Shown here: one piece after another, positions 4,930-6,926 of the stretch
Layout of the letters: each line of letters opens with the position of its first letter
Numbering within the stretch: position 1 is the first letter of the stretch
Source: Gammaproteobacteria bacterium
GTDB lineage: Bacteria; Pseudomonadota; Gammaproteobacteria; Acidiferrobacterales; Acidiferrobacteraceae
Direction of reading: 5' to 3'
Length of the DNA: 6,926 nucleotides
Assembly (NCBI GenBank): GCA_028064935.1
Contig: JAPTWT010000211.1
Location: 1-6,926 of the forward strand
Made by a program: the position numbers and the translations under genes
The notes under the pieces: model-generated
What the model saw: only the letters and a program-made list of their open reading frames with translations
The model's database searches: none
Told to the model about the DNA's origin: nothing

Positions 4930-5211
4930 TTATAGCGCTAAGTCCGAGATGGCCTGTGCGCACGTCTCACAGATATGGTCGCCATTGTCACATTCCAGCG
5001 TGCCTTTCTCTGACTTGCAGACCACACATTTGTCGTGACCGTCATACGGCACCGGGTCGCCATGCTCGTCTAGCCCCTTCCATATGCAAGACCATGACCA
5101 ACCTCGGGCCTCCACCATCTCCGTCATGGCATCAAAGAATTCGTGGTAGTCGAGAGGTTTGTCGCCAACGTCGATAACTCCCGACAATTCAAACTCGCCA
5201 AATTTGCGCAT
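4930..5211 (-). CDS. Hypothetical protein with C-terminal zinc-finger-like Cys/His cluster
   Basis: Predicted 93 residues from ATG 5211. The frame extends to a TTG at 5229, but AGGAGGG (5217-5223) lies 5 nt before the ATG and within that extension, which decides the start. The N-terminal half (KFGEFELSGVIDVGD, then YHEFFDAMTEMVEARGWSWS) reads as strand-helix-strand and resembles small phage proteins with a ferredoxin-like beta-alpha-beta opening. The C-terminal half has CVVC (62-65), C74, H79 and CETC (81-84), enough ligands for one or two zinc ions in a treble-clef or B-box-like arrangement. It follows the nicotinamide-transferase gene after a 49-nt gap, the widest in this operon within the window. 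The role is unknown; binding protein or nucleic acid is plausible. Confidence 0.75.
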   Translation of the reverse strand: MRKFGEFELSGVIDVGDKPLDYHEFFDAMTEMVEARGWSWSCIWKGLDEHGDPVPYDGHDKCVVCKSEKGTLECDNGDHICETCAQAISDLAL

Positions 5212-5216
5212 CGTAA

Positions 5217-5223
5217 CCCTCCT
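5217..5223 (-). promoter_or_regulatory. Ribosome binding site deciding the ATG 5211 start
   Basis: AGGAGGG at 5-nt spacing from ATG 5211. It falls inside the longer TTG-initiated frame, so that longer start is rejected. Confidence 0.75.
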
Positions 5224-5260
5224 ATCCAATCGCCGCTCTCAGCCTGATCGCTGGCGTGGG

Positions 5261-6745
5261 TTAGTCTAGGCTTTCTAACAGCCTCTCTCGAATGTCATGC
5301 AGCGTATCATCAAACAAGAGTTCCCCGTTCTGAAAGATGGTCCTGAGTTGGTCTCGGCCCGCATAGTCCCAAGCGTACCCTCCAAGCAGGTGGTCAACAC
5401 ACTTCAACTCGCCATCTTCTTCAATCACGGATACCATACCCGTCTGCGACTTCTTCATCCCATCGTCGGTCACGGGGTCTTTGAATATCATCTGCTCTTT
5501 ACCGTCGATGACCACGTAGGTGGACTTGAGTGCGAAGCCGAACGTATCGCGGGTGTTGTATTGATAGGTGAAACTCCCGATGCCATAGACCATGTTAGTG
5601 GATGCGAAGCCTTTAGCCGCGAGACCTTCGCATATCCGCTTGCATCGGTCCAACGTGATGGAATCGCCGTAGATACAGCCGATATGCGCGTCAAGTTGCT
5701 TGAATCCTTTCTCTGTGATTGTGCCACCGAAGATGTCCCATAAAATCTCGACGACGCCCTTACGCTCAAACTCGTTGTCGGAGAAGGCGTCTCCGCAAAT
5801 GATTTTCACGGGATCGCCGCTGTCTGGCCGAATTACCACCCGTCCATCACGCGCCATAATATCGTCCTTGAGTCCACGAATCACCTTGTCTAACACGCTC
5901 CACAGGTCCCATGTATCACTCACGATGGACACAAATCCTGTTGGGTACACTTGCGTGATGAGTCTGCGATAAGACTCCATCTCGTTTTGTCCGTAGGCAC
6001 ACATGACACTGTGCTCGGTGGCGGGAATGGATGTACCGACCAACTCACTCTCGATGTTGGCGTTATAGTACTCTTCGTGGTACAGGATTCCAGGAATCGT
6101 GTCGGACCCCGTGAATGACAGCAGGTGTGCCGCACCACTTGACATCGCGGCTTCGATAGATGCCATTCCGCGCATGGAGAAATCGTGTCCTTGAAACGGA
6201 ACACCTGACGTGTCGCCATTCGTCTCCTGCGCGAATCGTTGAAGCAGTTTGCGATATTCAAATGCGATGGTCGCGGATGTGCTTGGCATCCATAGTTCAG
6301 CAGACATCCACGTCTCAAGGTAGTTGGTCAACCAGAAGAAGTCAGGATGCGTGTTTTGAATCGTCAGCATGGGGACACGGATGGGTACAAGTGTGCCTTC
6401 GCGGAGGGCTTTGATCCGAATTGGCAAATATCCGAGAGAGTGGAGTTTAGCGATGTGGCTTGCATCGGGATTTTCGATACCGAGAGTGTTTCGGATGACG
6501 CGCACGTACTCGTCAACCACATCTTCTCGCGGACGGTTGAAGAAATTCTCGTTGAAATAGTCGATTAGATACTTTTTGATGAACCCTTGGAAGCCAAAGG
6601 CGACGACGTGATCAACGCCAGGCAACCGTGACGTGCGCGGCGTCCAAGTGCTATACACGGTCTGGGTCCCACTCGGATATTGCTCCCTGTGTGATACCTT
6701 GTAAAAGTCGCAGAGCAACGTGGCAGGGAATGCGGTTCTTGTCAT
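5261..6745 (-). CDS. Nicotinamide phosphoribosyltransferase-like enzyme (NAMPT/NadV family; candidate NARP1 Namat)
   Basis: 494 residues, full length for the NAMPT family. The family joins nicotinamide to PRPP to make NMN; the NARP1 phage variant (Namat) instead joins nicotinamide to ADP-ribose pyrophosphate, giving NAD+ directly. Every active-site position I can align by eye to human NAMPT is kept. These are D13 and Y15 (DFYKVSH; human D16, Y18), F189 and R192 (HDFSMRG; F193, R196), D215 (GSDT; D219), H245 (ATEHS; H247), D277 (VSDTWD; D279), R306 and D308 (IRPDSGDP; R311, D313), GD 360-361 (G353, D354) and R399 (TRD; R392). The enzyme should therefore be active and cytoplasmic. It overlaps the upstream pyrophosphokinase-like gene by ATGA and has AAGGAGG 10 nt before its start, so the two are co-expressed. 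Which substrate it uses cannot be decided from the sequence. Confidence 0.95.
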   Translation of the reverse strand: MTRTAFPATLLCDFYKVSHREQYPSGTQTVYSTWTPRTSRLPGVDHVVAFGFQGFIKKYLIDYFNENFFNRPREDVVDEYVRVIRNTLGIENPDASHIAKLHSLGYLPIRIKALREGTLVPIRVPMLTIQNTHPDFFWLTNYLETWMSAELWMPSTSATIAFEYRKLLQRFAQETNGDTSGVPFQGHDFSMRGMASIEAAMSSGAAHLLSFTGSDTIPGILYHEEYYNANIESELVGTSIPATEHSVMCAYGQNEMESYRRLITQVYPTGFVSIVSDTWDLWSVLDKVIRGLKDDIMARDGRVVIRPDSGDPVKIICGDAFSDNEFERKGVVEILWDIFGGTITEKGFKQLDAHIGCIYGDSITLDRCKRICEGLAAKGFASTNMVYGIGSFTYQYNTRDTFGFALKSTYVVIDGKEQMIFKDPVTDDGMKKSQTGMVSVIEEDGELKCVDHLLGGYAWDYAGRDQLRTIFQNGELLFDDTLHDIRERLLESLD

Positions 6746-6926
6746 CCTCGGAATACCTCCTTCAAATCGAACACATGGATTTTTTCGTTGACTGGAATCG
6801 AGTGGCCGAATGGCTTCTCCAAGATGCTATTTGTGGTAAACAACCCCTTGATGAGCGGGGAGTAAATCATCTTGCCGTCATAGACGGATCGTTCGCAGTG
6901 GGTGACAAACAGGTAGATGTCGCCTG
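6742..6926 (-). CDS. Ribose-phosphate pyrophosphokinase-like protein, C-terminal part (candidate NARP1 Adps)
   Basis: Only the last 60 codons are visible; the gene continues beyond the right edge. The frame, read from 6924, gives GDIYLFVTHCERSVYDGKMI, then SPLIKGLFTTNSILEKPFGH and a strand VNEKIHVFDLKEVFRG. This matches the C-terminal end of phage-type Prs proteins: the strand ending in THC, a helix, a strand ending in TT(N/D)S, and the final IxVFD strand. Canonical Prs makes PRPP from ribose 5-phosphate and ATP; the NARP1 homologue Adps pyrophosphorylates ADP-ribose. Its TGA overlaps the start of the nicotinamide-transferase gene by 4 nt, which strongly suggests consecutive steps of one pathway. 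The catalytic and ribose-binding parts are outside the window, so the subtype cannot be judged. Confidence 0.85.
   Translation of the reverse strand, partial: GDIYLFVTHCERSVYDGKMIYSPLIKGLFTTNSILEKPFGHSIPVNEKIHVFDLKEVFRG
6756..6762 (-). promoter_or_regulatory. Ribosome binding site of the nicotinamide-transferase gene
   Basis: AAGGAGG, 10 nt before ATG 6745, is embedded in the codons for Lys-Glu near the end of the pyrophosphokinase-like gene. Together with the ATGA overlap it allows both independent initiation and coupling. Confidence 0.75.

Noticed and set aside
5212..5260. The 49-nt gap after the nicotinamide-transferase gene as a possible terminator or promoter
   Set aside because: No stable hairpin followed by a T-run and no convincing -35/-10 pair is visible on the - strand; only the ribosome binding site of the next gene is clear.
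5297..5743. A 148-codon + strand frame
   Set aside because: It lies wholly antisense to the well-supported nicotinamide-transferase gene, has no ribosome binding site, and encodes no recognisable motif.

Overview
The window looks like part of a tailed-phage genome, or a prophage, infecting a Gram-positive host, most likely in the Bacillota. Three things suggest this: very strong AGGAGG-type ribosome binding sites, an LLH-type holin next to a DUF1906-type glycoside-hydrolase-like endolysin, and a YopX-family gene. No host gene, tRNA, rRNA, CRISPR array or insertion sequence is visible. Host genus and phage type cannot be fixed from this sequence.

Left end (1-1117, + strand): the lysis end of a rightward operon. 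It holds the 3' part of an endolysin, then a holin, then a clear intrinsic terminator at 1083-1116.

Right part (1131-6926, - strand): one dense leftward operon that converges on the lysis operon. It enters the window with the C-terminus of a ribose-phosphate pyrophosphokinase-like protein. This overlaps by 4 nt (ATGA) a complete nicotinamide phosphoribosyltransferase-like gene of 494 codons. The pair is the main finding, because it has the composition of the phage NAD+ reconstitution pathway NARP1 (Adps + Namat). NARP1 rebuilds NAD+ from ADP-ribose and nicotinamide and so defeats NAD+-depleting defences such as Thoeris, DSR and SIR2 systems. The alternative reading is an ordinary PRPP + nicotinamide salvage pair that makes NMN. 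Sequence alone does not separate the two.

Downstream of that pair are 13 small genes, including a 24-codon gene at 4839-4913. They are packed with overlaps of 4, 8 and 14 nt, and one possible overlap of 92 nt. One is a YopX-family protein, one a single-pass membrane protein, two are partial paralogues of each other, and six carry Cys/His clusters that look zinc-binding. Most have no recognisable function. Small genes of this kind beside an anti-defence pair are reasonable candidates for host-takeover or anti-immunity factors, but that is inference from position only.
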